This document shows, piece by piece, positions 33,601 to 41,957 of a DNA stretch of 64,000 nt (the first letter of the stretch is position 1; every line of letters begins with the position of its first letter). A program made the position numbers and the translations under genes. The stretch is from Actinoplanes philippinensis. GTDB lineage: Bacteria > Actinomycetota > Actinomycetes > Mycobacteriales > Micromonosporaceae. The stretch is taken from assembly GCF_900113015.1 (NCBI RefSeq), contig NZ_FONV01000002.1, forward strand, positions 620,001 through 684,000, written 5' to 3'. The notes beneath the pieces are model-generated. The model ran no database searches, was not told the DNA's origin, and saw only the letters and a program-made list of their open reading frames with translations.

Positions 33601-36307
33601 GCTCCGTTGTCTCCGTCTCCGCTGCCCCGGCCTGGCCCCGGCGCGGCCGGGACGCGGACGTCCTCCGCTCCCCGGAGTCCGGGATGGCGACGGTCACGAC
33701 CCCGGCACGATCGTCCTCTTCGTCGAGATCGTCGAACTCGTCTTCGTCCTCTTCCTCGTCGAACTCGTCAAGCTCGTCGTCGAGATGGTCCGCCACCGCA
33801 TCGCCGAACGGTCGCCCACCGGCCTCTCGGGCATCGTCCGCCGCGGCCGGGAACCGGGATTCCTCGTCCGGTTCGCCGTCGGTGTCCGCGCCGAGATCAC
33901 GCCCGTCCGAGCTGGACACCCGGGCGAGCGTGGACACCCAGCCGGATTCGACAGCGTCCGCCGGACCGGTGTACTCGGGAACGTCGTCGTCGGCCGCGGA
34001 CTGACCGGCTCCGGTCTCGACGGCCTCCAGGTCGGGACGGTCGGCGCCCCACTGGTCGGAGTCCTCGTCCGGATTCGGCTGCCCGTGGTGCGCCGGGAAC
34101 CAGCCACCCACGAACGACACGTCCGGCAGCGATCCGGCGTCGATCTCGGTTTCCTCTTCACCGCCACCGTACGCCCCGGAAACGCCCTGGTCGGATCGCG
34201 CCCGGCCGGTGAACGGGTCGGACGGCTGCCCTTCGGTGTCGTCGTCCCAGTCGTCGGTCGAGACCGTCACCTGGTTCTTCGGCAGGTTGCTGGTAGCCGC
34301 GGCCACCCGCCGTGCCCCACCGGTCCGACGGCCCGAGGCCGATTTCGATCCGATCGGTACGGTCACACCGCCCGCGCCTCTGCCGGCCGCACCGCGTCCC
34401 GCGTTCTTCCGCCCGGCGGCCACTCGTCCCGTACCACGATCGATCGAGACGACGTTGCCGGCTCCACCCCCACGTCCGCCGGCGAGGTCCTTGCCGGTCG
34501 CCTTACCCGCGCCGGATGCATTCTTTCGCGCAGCCGGTACGACAGCGACCGTGGCCTTGCCCGGGCCGGTGCGCCCGGCGCCCCCTGTCGCGGCCTTCAC
34601 CGCTGGTCCCCGCACAGCTCCGTTCCTGGCCGCCGGAGCGTTGGAAGCGGCAGAGCCTGCCCCGGCGCCCGAACTGCCCGCCGTCACTCTGCCGGCACCG
34701 GGCTTCGTCACGGCAGCCTTACCGGGCCCCGCCGCAGCACCTTTCCTGACACCGGCCTTCGCAGTCGCAGCCGTGGCAGCGACGCCCCTCGACGTCTCGG
34801 CGACGATCTTCTTCGTCGACGCTCCGACAGCTACCCGCGATCCGGTAGCGCTGGACGACGCTGCGGTTCCGCGCTTGGCCGCCGTCGACGATCCGGTGGA
34901 CCGGACGGCATTGCTCCTGCCGGCGGACGCAGCGGTGGTACGGCCTTTCGGCGGCACGCCACCACCGGTGTCGCGCGTGGCCGCCCGAGCCGACACCACC
35001 TTGACCGGCTTGCTCGCCGCCACGACACGCCCGGCGGCTCCGGCACGCGGCGCGACGACCTTGCCGGATGCGGCACCGGAAACGACCGAACTCTTGGCGG
35101 CCGAGCCCGCGACCTTGGCCGCCGAACCCGCGACCCGCGGCTTGACGATGGCCCCTCCGCCGGCCATCGCCGTGCGGCCGGCCGACGTTCCCCGGGCCGG
35201 CTGCTTCCCGACGACCTGAGCCGCCTTGGACGTCGGCGTCACCGCGGACCGCCGACCGGCAGCCGGCGTGGTCTCGACGGGCTTCGCTCCGGCTTGCTTC
35301 CCGACGGCAGCCTTCGAGGTCTGCTTCGCAACTGTCTGCTTGACCGCGGCCGGCTTCCCGGCCGAGGCACTGACAGCCGAGCGCTTGGCGGAACCCGCGA
35401 CCACCGGCCCGACCGTCTTCCGGCCCGCCGCGCCGCTCGTCGCCGCGGCAGCTTTGGCCGCCGCGGCCTTCGTCATCGCAGACTTGGCCACCACGGACTT
35501 GGTCACGGCAGCCTTGGGCGCTGCGGGCTTGCCCGCTGCGGGCTTACCTACAGTCGGCTTCGGCACCGCAGACTTCGTGATCGCGGGCTTGGCCACCACA
35601 GGCTTGGTCGCGATCGACTTCGCCACGGCTGTCTTCGAGGTCGTCGGCTTGGCCGCTGCGGTCTTGGCTGTCGCGGGTACCGCCGCCGACTTCCCAGCAG
35701 CAGACTTGGCCGTCGCAGGCGGGGTCGCCATGGCCTTGGAGACTGCCTTCGAGGCAGCAGACCTGGATGTCGCGGGCTTGGCCATCACATTTTTCGCCAC
35801 TGCAGGCTTGGTGGCTGCCAGCTTCGTCGCTCCGGGCTTCGTCGCGGCAGACTTGGCCACCGTCGACTTCACTATTGCGGACTTGATCGCCACCGGCTGC
35901 ACCGCGACAGACTTAACCGCTGCGGGCTTCGTCGCCGACTTTTTCACTGCAGGCTTCGTCAGGGCAGACCTGGTCGCTGCAGACTTCGTCACCGGCGGCT
36001 TCACTGCGGTGGATCTCGGCGTGGTCGACTTCGATGCCGGGGACTTCGCGGGCGTGGGCCTTGCGGCTGCGCCGGACCTTGGGGCTGCCACTACGGGCTT
36101 GGCGGGCGGCCTCTTCGCCGCTGCGGTTGCTGCCGACCGTGTGTTGGGGGCCGGCGTGGTCGTGGCCGGGCGGGGCTTCGGGGCGGACGTGCCGCGAGCG
36201 GGTGCGGAGGCGGTCGCGCGGGTGCCCGTACCGGATGGGGTGGTTTTGGGTCGTGGGCCCGTGCCGGAGGCAGCGGGCCTTGTCGAGGCCTTTTTGGCAG
36301 CGGGCAT
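30668..36307 (-). CDS. giant Lys/Ala/Thr-repeat, linker-histone-like protein with acidic core
   Basis: 1879 aa; ATG 36307 with AAGGAGGAA upstream. Three zones: a basic N-terminal region (~1-678) of AAxK/TKPAxxK repeats; an acidic middle (~680-955) rich in Asp/Glu with clusters such as DDELDEFDEEEDEDEFDD; and a basic C-terminal region (~956-1879) of near-perfect pentapeptides (KATGT, KATAA, KATPG). Composition resembles the tails of eukaryotic histone H1, HupB and Streptomyces HU-S, which bind and condense DNA, but there is no HU or winged-helix domain. DNA binding by the basic arms and self-masking by the acidic core are inferences. Codon third positions are G/C-biased on this strand, so the frame is real. 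The small SPOR-like gene lies 84 bases upstream. Confidence 0.8.
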   Translation of the reverse strand: MPAAKKASTRPAASGTGPRPKTTPSGTGTRATASAPARGTSAPKPRPATTTPAPNTRSAATAAAKRPPAKPVVAAPRSGAAARPTPAKSPASKSTTPRSTAVKPPVTKSAATRSALTKPAVKKSATKPAAVKSVAVQPVAIKSAIVKSTVAKSAATKPGATKLAATKPAVAKNVMAKPATSRSAASKAVSKAMATPPATAKSAAGKSAAVPATAKTAAAKPTTSKTAVAKSIATKPVVAKPAITKSAVPKPTVGKPAAGKPAAPKAAVTKSVVAKSAMTKAAAAKAAAATSGAAGRKTVGPVVAGSAKRSAVSASAGKPAAVKQTVAKQTSKAAVGKQAGAKPVETTPAAGRRSAVTPTSKAAQVVGKQPARGTSAGRTAMAGGGAIVKPRVAGSAAKVAGSAAKSSVVSGAASGKVVAPRAGAAGRVVAASKPVKVVSARAATRDTGGGVPPKGRTTAASAGRSNAVRSTGSSTAAKRGTAASSSATGSRVAVGASTKKIVAETSRGVAATAATAKAGVRKGAAAGPGKAAVTKPGAGRVTAGSSGAGAGSAASNAPAARNGAVRGPAVKAATGGAGRTGPGKATVAVVPAARKNASGAGKATGKDLAGGRGGGAGNVVSIDRGTGRVAAGRKNAGRGAAGRGAGGVTVPIGSKSASGRRTGGARRVAAATSNLPKNQVTVSTDDWDDDTEGQPSDPFTGRARSDQGVSGAYGGGEEETEIDAGSLPDVSFVGGWFPAHHGQPNPDEDSDQWGADRPDLEAVETGAGQSAADDDVPEYTGPADAVESGWVSTLARVSSSDGRDLGADTDGEPDEESRFPAAADDAREAGGRPFGDAVADHLDDELDEFDEEEDEDEFDDLDEEDDRAGVVTVAIPDSGERRTSASRPRRGQAGAAETETTERPESDRFTADDRFTADDRFVEDGEAAAHEFEDEDEAAELDEITAPGTSVSGGRSAEGTTTAGEAAKGVASKKAAPKTSAGKAAGAARTAAKAAGAAATAVKTADAEFEETRTDGTSATAAGPAAPKGRGTAKGATTRTTRAAGARATGTSKSGASPVKTIEGAASRTTAGSKSAATKATGTRTAGTKTTPAKAVGNKAAAAKTAGTKTAGTKTAGTTATGTRTAGTKATGMKATGMKEAGAKATGMKETGAKATGARATGAMATGTKAAGTAVAGAKTAKAGVGGTRTTGTKAVGTTAAGGKATGAKAGAGVRAAGASVAKDAAKATGARATGATGTGSTAAVATKAAAAKASATKATAAKATGTKATGTKASGTNAPLGKATAAKATAGKATAGKATGTKATGTKATGTKATLGKATAAKATTGRAAGTKATPGKAAAAKVTAAKAAAGKATGTKATGTKATPGKGTAAKVTVAKAAAGKATGTKAAPGKATAAKASAGKATAAKAAGADRTAATTSGSTTAAGKKAAAKAAGTTAAKTAVAKKAAAKATAATKASVKGAAATKAGAAKAAPAKSAGRTAAPAKAVKATPAKAAPAKAAKTAPVKAAKATAAKSAPAKTAAKASAGKAAPAKATAKTTSAKKATVARATPAKSAAAKTAVTKVTPSKAGAAKAMPVKAGAAKSTPGKAGAAKAVPSKAGATKSTKTKSAGTKSTGTKAAPSRAAGTKAAPGRAGVATAAPSKASSAKAAPGRAAAKATATKTVAARATAGGGTARTAGSAGATKVTGAKTSATKATGAKATTTAAKGTGAKATTTAAKGPGAKAAGAQATGAKVTGTKSAAMTTAAKTTAARATVAKSTTAKVTTAKATRAAGSNAASAGKGTAAKGSAGKTAGSRADAAKTTAGRAANAKAAPAGTGTGPAAVKATGNAAKATRAARSSGTNAGAVTRTPGSARTARNTPKGEPVQASRAPSRRR
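32080..32560 (-). repeat. 15-bp repeat array coding KATGT/KATAA pentapeptides
   Basis: Densest part of the repeat tract in the giant gene: units such as GTCGCCTTGGCCGCA, GTCGCCTTCGTCCCG and GTCGCCTTGCCAGCG recur with a 15-base period, Lys codons falling at every fifth position. This gives a helix or extended arm with evenly spaced positive charges. Confidence 0.8.
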
Positions 36308-36391
36308 CGAGGTGTTCCTCCTTGCGAATGGGCACGTCCGCGCCGGGAGACTCGCGGCTCCGGCTCGGGACGGCCGGAGCGGCGGATTACG

Positions 36392-36598
36392 TCAGCTGGC
36401 TTCCCCTGTCCAGCGGGCGTCCTCGGCATCCCACTCGGCATTGCGCTTCTCGACGGTCTCGAGTGCCCGCGTCGCTTCGTCAGCCGTGGCGTAGGGACCG
36501 AGCCGGTATTGAGCAGGGCATACTTCGTCGCCGCTCTCCACGCGGTGGTCGCGGAGGCACCAGAAGTAGCCCGCTGCGCCCAGCCCACTGTCGTTCAT
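36392..36598 (-). CDS. small SPOR-like protein
   Basis: 68 aa, ATG 36598. MNDSGLGAAGYFWCLRDHRVE then YRLGPYATADEATRALETVEKRNAEWDAEDARW: a short strand followed by the (R)xGPYxTxxEAxxAL helix typical of SPOR/sporulation-related repeat peptides. Similar small proteins are widespread in actinomycetes and have no assigned role. It ends in GEAS, 84 bases before the giant histone-like gene, with which it may share a transcript. Confidence 0.65.
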   Translation of the reverse strand: MNDSGLGAAGYFWCLRDHRVESGDEVCPAQYRLGPYATADEATRALETVEKRNAEWDAEDARWTGEAS

Positions 36599-37371
36599 TC
36601 CATCACTGTGCCGCTAAAATCGGCCAAGCGCTACCGATTCGGGCAAAAAGTCCCAAATTCCCATTGTTAAGCTGAACAAAGGCTCTGCAAACCCGACACG
36701 ACTGTACAAAACCAGCCATCGGAGCAGTCAGCAGCGGGACCTGCAATCCGCGACCTGGCGAATATCCCCATCTCGAGCCGCCGAAAACCTCCCTCGGCGA
36801 CAAAGGCGGCGATGACTTTCGTGCGGGGACTCGATGATCAACGCCGGAGCCCGGAAGACTGCGCCGAACGTACGGGACCGCCGATGAACACCGGATGCCC
36901 ATGAGATGCGCGGCCGACCACCTGGGGTCGCCGGAGCACACCGGACGCCCACGCGGCGCGCGCCGAACACACGAGCTTGCCGGAACACACGGGAAGCCCA
37001 CGAGGCGTGGGCTGAAAACGCGGGCCCGCCGGAGCACACCGGACGCCCACGAGGACGGCCGAACGCATGAGACCGCCGACCGACGACGGACGCCGCCAAG
37101 CGGCGAGGGCCGACCAAGAGGCGCGGGCACCGGCCAGGGCGGCGAGCGAGGGAGCCACCACACAGGATGCGGGCCGGCACGCACGACGCGAGGCAACACG
37201 CAGGGCGCGAGGCAGTGAGCCGGGCCCGGAGAGTCGCGCGGGGTGGGCCGTGAGGGACGCATACGCCCGTGCGGCGCGCCGGCGCCGGGACGTCGGGGCC
37301 GCGTCGCGCGGTAGCCGCGGGACGGGAAAGGTTGCGGTCGGGGACGGGCTGTCCCGTACCCCTGAAGGACA
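36599..37371. repeat. non-coding interval with ~49-bp imperfect tandem repeats
   Basis: Between the SPOR-like gene and the asd terminator no convincing gene is seen. From 36880 to ~37124 a ~49-bp unit recurs, with copies starting at 36880, 36930, 36979, 37028 and 37075 and a partial one at 36843. Each reads roughly GCCGGAGCACACCGGACG, CCCACGAGG, then GGCCGAACGCACGAG. The period is not a multiple of three, which argues against coding. 36599-36720 is comparatively AT-rich and probably holds the promoter of the SPOR-like gene. Confidence 0.7.
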
Positions 37372-37403
37372 ATGCCGCCCGGACCATCACGCCCGGGCGG
37401 CAT
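37372..37403 (-). terminator. terminator of asd
   Basis: Perfect 11-bp arms ATGCCGCCCGG / CCGGGCGGCAT with a 10-base loop, 13 bases past the asd stop. Confidence 0.75.
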
Positions 37404-37415
37404 CAGCGCTGGTCG

Positions 37416-38462
<1,047 letters not shown>

Positions 38463-38502
38463 TCAGCGAAGCAAGAAATCGCGTTATCCAAATGGTGGGA
38501 AG

Positions 38503-38525
38503 GTTGTCCCACATTCGAGGACAAC
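38503..38525. promoter_or_regulatory. inverted repeat upstream of the methyltransferase
   Basis: Perfect 7-bp arms GTTGTCC / GGACAAC separated by 9 bases, 19 bases upstream of the methyltransferase start and 62 bases upstream of asd. Candidate operator; no regulator gene is adjacent. Confidence 0.35.
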
Positions 38526-38543
38526 GGGCTTAGCGTCGACCCC

Positions 38544-39341
38544 ATGGCGACCTACACCCATGGACACCACGAGTCGGTCTTGCGCTCACACCGGTGGCGC
38601 ACCGCAGAGAATTCGGCGGCGTACCTGCTGCCTCATCTTTCCTCCGGATTTTCCCTGCTGGACGTCGGATGCGGGCCGGGGACGATCACCGCCGAGCTGG
38701 CCGAGCTGGTCACACCCGGACGGGTGACGGCCCTGGAGCAGACCGAACCGGCCCTCGACCTGGCCCGCGCCGAGATCGCGCGCCGCGGCCTGACCGGCGT
38801 CGACTTCGCGGTCGGTGACGTGCACGCGCTCGACTTCCCGGACGGCACGTTCGACGTGGTGCACGCGCACCAGGTGCTGCAGCACGTGGCCGATCCGGTG
38901 GCGGCGCTGCGCGAGATGCGACGGGTCACCAAGCCCGGCGGCCTGGTCGCGGCGCGGGACAGCGACTATGCGGCGTTCACCTGGTTCCCGCTGCTGCCCG
39001 AGCTGGACGAGTGGCTGGGCCTCTACCAGCGGGTGGCCCGGGGCAACGGCGGCGAGCCGGACGCCGGGCGACGGCTGCTGTCGTGGGCGCGGGCGGCCGG
39101 GTTCACCGACGTCACCGCGACGGCGAGCGTGTGGTGCTTCGCCAACCCGGAGGACCGCGAGTGGTGGGGCGGCATGTGGGAGGATCGGGTCCTCAAGTCA
39201 GACATGTCGGCGCAGGCGGTGCGCACCGGCGCCGCGACCGAAATCGATCTGCGCCGGATCTCGGCCGGCTGGCGCCGGTGGGCCGACGACCCGGACGGCT
39301 GGCTGATCATCCCGCACGGCGAGATCCTCTGCCGCGCCTGA
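38544..39341 (+). CDS. class I SAM-dependent methyltransferase, UbiE-like
   Basis: 265 aa from ATG 38544, without a clear ribosome site. SAM-binding motif I LLDVGCGPGTITAELAE (~38-54), motif II with ALEQTEPALDLARAE, and motif III/post-I DFAVGDVHALDFPDGTFDVVHAHQVLQHVADP, then EMRRVTKPGGLVAARDSDY. Substrate not predictable; such proteins methylate quinones, antibiotics or other small molecules. Divergent from asd. Confidence 0.88.
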   Translation: MATYTHGHHESVLRSHRWRTAENSAAYLLPHLSSGFSLLDVGCGPGTITAELAELVTPGRVTALEQTEPALDLARAEIARRGLTGVDFAVGDVHALDFPDGTFDVVHAHQVLQHVADPVAALREMRRVTKPGGLVAARDSDYAAFTWFPLLPELDEWLGLYQRVARGNGGEPDAGRRLLSWARAAGFTDVTATASVWCFANPEDREWWGGMWEDRVLKSDMSAQAVRTGAATEIDLRRISAGWRRWADDPDGWLIIPHGEILCRA

Positions 39342-39350
39342 GCCCGCAGA

Positions 39351-39440
39351 ACAAGCCGACGCCGCCGGAACAGCCGACACGCCGGGACAAGCCGACACCG
39401 CCGGGACAAGCGGACGCGGCCGGAACAGGCGGATGCCGGA
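39351..39440. repeat. 17-19-bp short tandem repeats between convergent genes
   Basis: Four to five imperfect copies of ACAAGCCGACACCGCCGGG start at 39351, 39370, 39387, 39406 and 39425. The array fills the interval between the methyltransferase stop and the VanY-like stop. No coding sense is seen. Confidence 0.6.
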
Positions 39441-39449
39441 GCGGAGAGG

Positions 39450-40040
39450 TCAGGACGGCGGGCGGTACGCCCAGTGCCAGGATTCGCGGGCCACGTTCTC
39501 CACGAATCCGTAGTTCCGGGCGTTCTTCCGCATCCAGGAGAGCGCCTCGGAGTTCAGTTTCAGGTCGGTGGCCATGCCCCAGCCGTGCTCGCTGGTGCCG
39601 GGCTTGGCCGCCAGACCGCCCTGCGAGTAGAGGCCCTTGCGGCGGGCCAGGTCGACCTGCTCGGCGTACGGCCGGTACGAGTCGGTGATGCCGATCGTGA
39701 CGCCCTGGCCGCGAGCGTCCTCGATCATCCGGTTCAGGCTCTCGGCGGCCGGGGCCCAGAGCTTGTGCCCGGTGTTGCCGACCCGGCCGAGCGCCTCCGG
39801 GGGGATCTTGCCGTTCCCGTACGCGACAAGATCCTCCGGGATACCTTTGCTGTTGAGTTTGTAGGTTTTGTCCGAAGCCCCGGTGGATGCCACAGCACTC
39901 TGGAGATGGCTGGCGAAACTCGCCTGGGCGGGTGTCTCCGTCCGGGCGCGAGCCGTCGTGGTCGTGGCCTGCTGGCCCTGCAGCGCGAGGATCCGGCTCT
40001 GGATGTCCGCGATGCGCGAATTCACTCCCTCGATACCCAC
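39450..40040 (-). CDS. VanY/M15B-type D-alanyl-D-alanine carboxypeptidase
   Basis: 196 aa if started at GTG 40040; a GTG at 40064 is also possible and no ribosome site is decisive. An N-terminal helix (NSRIADIQSRILALQ) resembles a coiled coil. The M15 zinc peptidase domain has TDSYRPYAEQVDLA, GTSEHGWGMATD (SxHxxGxAxD zinc motif) and ESWHWAY (catalytic Glu and third zinc His). It would trim or recycle peptidoglycan stem peptides; no signal peptide is seen with the chosen start, so location is uncertain. Downstream of ribA on the same strand. Confidence 0.82.
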   Translation of the reverse strand: MGIEGVNSRIADIQSRILALQGQQATTTTARARTETPAQASFASHLQSAVASTGASDKTYKLNSKGIPEDLVAYGNGKIPPEALGRVGNTGHKLWAPAAESLNRMIEDARGQGVTIGITDSYRPYAEQVDLARRKGLYSQGGLAAKPGTSEHGWGMATDLKLNSEALSWMRKNARNYGFVENVARESWHWAYRPPS

Positions 40041-40092
40041 GCTTTCCCGTTCGGCGCGCCCCACGGAATCTGAGGCGCAACCGGCGAGAACC

Positions 40093-40701
40093 TCAGGACG
40101 CGGGGGCCAGGTCGATCGTGTGCTGGGTGTGCGCCACCTTCGCCTGCAGGTAGCGGACATTGGCCGGGGAGGCGTGCACCCCGGTCGGCTCGACCGCCCG
40201 CACCTCGACGCCCAGCTCACGCAACTGCCGTGGCTTGTCCGGGTTGTTGGTGAGCAGGTCGACCGACGCGACCCCGAGCGCGGTCAGCATCTGCGCGGCG
40301 GCGGTGTAGTCACGCTCGTCGTCGGCGTGGCCGAGAGCCCGGTTGGCCTCGTAGGTGTCCATGCCGAGATCCTGGAGGGCGTAGGCGTCGAGCTTCGCGT
40401 ACAGCCCGATGCCACGGCCCTCCTGCCGCAGGTAGAGAAGGTAGCCACCGGTCTCGGTGATGCGCTCGACGGCCTCCCGCAACTGGGGGCCGCAGTCGCA
40501 GCGCTGCGAGCCGAACACATCCCCGGTCATGCACTCGGAGTGCAGGCGCACCAGCGGGGCCTCGGCCTTCGCGACGTCCCCGAGGGCCAGCGCAAGGTGC
40601 TCCTTACCGTCGGACAGACCGGTGAAGGTGACGACCTCCGCGGTGGTGCGATACCCATCGGGGAACTCCAGCGGAACGGTGACGCGCGTACGAACCGGCA
40701 T
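40093..40701 (-). CDS. ribA: GTP cyclohydrolase II
   Basis: 202 aa from ATG 40701 (GGGAGAGGGC upstream). Zinc cysteines in HSECMTGDVFGSQRCDCGPQL, GTP-binding RQEGRGIGL, and DLLTNNPDKPRQL. First step of riboflavin synthesis from GTP. It is a stand-alone RibA without the RibB domain found in most actinobacterial RibBA fusions, so it may be a second copy used in another pathway. Two overlapping palindromes lie directly upstream. Confidence 0.92.
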   Translation of the reverse strand: MPVRTRVTVPLEFPDGYRTTAEVVTFTGLSDGKEHLALALGDVAKAEAPLVRLHSECMTGDVFGSQRCDCGPQLREAVERITETGGYLLYLRQEGRGIGLYAKLDAYALQDLGMDTYEANRALGHADDERDYTAAAQMLTALGVASVDLLTNNPDKPRQLRELGVEVRAVEPTGVHASPANVRYLQAKVAHTQHTIDLAPAS

Positions 40702-40716
40702 GCCCTCTCCCTGTGC

Positions 40717-40747
40717 ACTTGACACTTCAAGTACGGATCGACCGTAC
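40717..40747. promoter_or_regulatory. two overlapping palindromes upstream of ribA
   Basis: ACTTGACACTTCAAGT (6-bp arms, 40717-40732) is joined to GTACGGATCGACCGTAC (6-bp arms, 40731-40747). They lie 16 to 46 bases upstream of the ribA start, over the expected promoter. Candidate operator; no regulator is adjacent. Confidence 0.4.
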
Positions 40748-40790
40748 GCGCCGGTTCATGAGGTGGCCACGGTTGCCGCTGGGTCGCCGG

Positions 40791-41930
40791 TCACAGGCCC
40801 AGATCGACCTCGGAAGTCCGGTCGGTCCGGTTGGGGAGAATGTTGGTGATGAGCACGATCAGGCAGCCGATCACCGCGTAGAGCACGAGCACGAGCAGAT
40901 GCCCGCCGATCGGGGCGTCCGGGAAGTAGAGATTGTCACGAACCGCCTGCACGCCCGCGCCGGTCGGCAGGTGCTCGCCCAGCTCCCGCCCGAACGTCGG
41001 CAGGAACTCCGGCAGGATGCTGGCGCCCGAGATCACCGTCCCGATCGTGAAGTAGAACGCGCCGACCAGCGCGCCGGCCGGACCGAGCAGGGCCACCGCC
41101 CCGGCCGTCGAACCGGTCACCGCCAGCGAGATCAGCGAGAAGATGTAGAGCATCTCCGGGCGGTCGGCGCCCTCCCCGACCCCGAACCAGGTCATCGACC
41201 AGAGGACCGCGGCGGCCGAGCCGACCGCATAGAGGAACAGCGTCGCCAGGTGGGCGACGCCACGGCGCCAGGATCTGCGGGTACGCGGAATCAGGCGCCC
41301 CAGCCCCATGGAGGCGATCGTCCCGCCCAGGGACAGCGCCTGGGTGAGGAAGCCCAGCGACACCCCGTTCACGTCGTCCGCCGGCAGCGGCACCACGTCG
41401 ACCACCTTGGGCGGCGCGATCAGCGCCTGGGCCGCGGCGATCGTGATCGGGTCCGTGGCCTGCGCGAGCTGTTTCGCCTTCTGCTGCTGCATCACGCCGT
41501 TGTAGGTGGTGCGCAGCAGCGACGCCGCCGAGGCCCCGGCCGCCCCGGCCACGTAGAGCACCGGCTCGCCGCCGGTCACGTCCACCCCGCCGTAGACCTC
41601 GCGCTGCCTGATCGCCGTGGTCAGCACGTCCGCCGAGGTGTAGTCGGCGACCCGGAACGCCCCGTTCTCCTCCAGCATCGCGGTGATCGACTGGCGCTGC
41701 TCGGCGCCGGCGACCAGGCCGACCGGCAGGTCGTGCGGGGCGGCTTTGTGACCCATGCCCAGGTAGTAGGCGGTCAGGAGCAGTTGCACCAGTACGCCGA
41801 CGACACAGACAGCGGTCGCGAACCGCCGGAACTCCCGGACCGAGGTCGCACCGGCCGCGGGCCCGTCGCCGGTTTCGAGCCCCGCGTCCGGTTCAGGCCG
41901 GGCATCCGTTTCGGGCTTTTCGTCCGTCAC
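40791..41930 (-). CDS. YhgE/Pip-like multi-pass membrane protein
   Basis: 379 aa from GTG 41930 (ribosome site weak). Topology: a long acidic/Pro-rich N-terminal tail, one membrane helix (~42-62), a large extracytoplasmic domain (~63-210, with VGLVAGAEQRQSITAMLEENGAFRVADYTSADVLTTAIRQREVYGGV) and five C-terminal helices. This is the ABC-2/YhgE (DUF3533-like) plan seen in proteins linked to type VII secretion or drug export. Third gene of a minus-strand cluster with the GAPDH-like and dehydratase genes; role unknown. Confidence 0.65.
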   Translation of the reverse strand: MTDEKPETDARPEPDAGLETGDGPAAGATSVREFRRFATAVCVVGVLVQLLLTAYYLGMGHKAAPHDLPVGLVAGAEQRQSITAMLEENGAFRVADYTSADVLTTAIRQREVYGGVDVTGGEPVLYVAGAAGASAASLLRTTYNGVMQQQKAKQLAQATDPITIAAAQALIAPPKVVDVVPLPADDVNGVSLGFLTQALSLGGTIASMGLGRLIPRTRRSWRRGVAHLATLFLYAVGSAAAVLWSMTWFGVGEGADRPEMLYIFSLISLAVTGSTAGAVALLGPAGALVGAFYFTIGTVISGASILPEFLPTFGRELGEHLPTGAGVQAVRDNLYFPDAPIGGHLLVLVLYAVIGCLIVLITNILPNRTDRTSEVDLGL

Positions 41931-41957
41931 CAGACGAGCGTCGCCGAATCGGCACGT

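Noticed and set aside
30591..34004. 1137-aa plus-strand open frame
   Set aside because: Antisense shadow of the histone-like gene; Val/Ala/Pro composition is forced by the complementary Lys/Ala codon repeats, and the minus frame has the proper G/C third positions and a ribosome site.
33518..36670. 1050-aa plus-strand open frame
   Set aside because: Arg/Gly-rich shadow of the same gene, without start signals or recognisable domains.
36843..37124. CRISPR array
   Set aside because: Repeats are imperfect and contiguous, with no unique spacers and no cas genes nearby; the same applies to 57067-57156.
36728..37390. 220-aa minus-strand frame
   Set aside because: Lies across the ~49-bp repeats whose period is not a multiple of three; composition Arg/Ser/Cys, no ribosome site.
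40037..40220. N-terminal extension of the VanY-like protein into ribA
   Set aside because: Arg/Pro-rich and antisense-like to RibA in another frame on the same strand; the ribA frame is clearly real.
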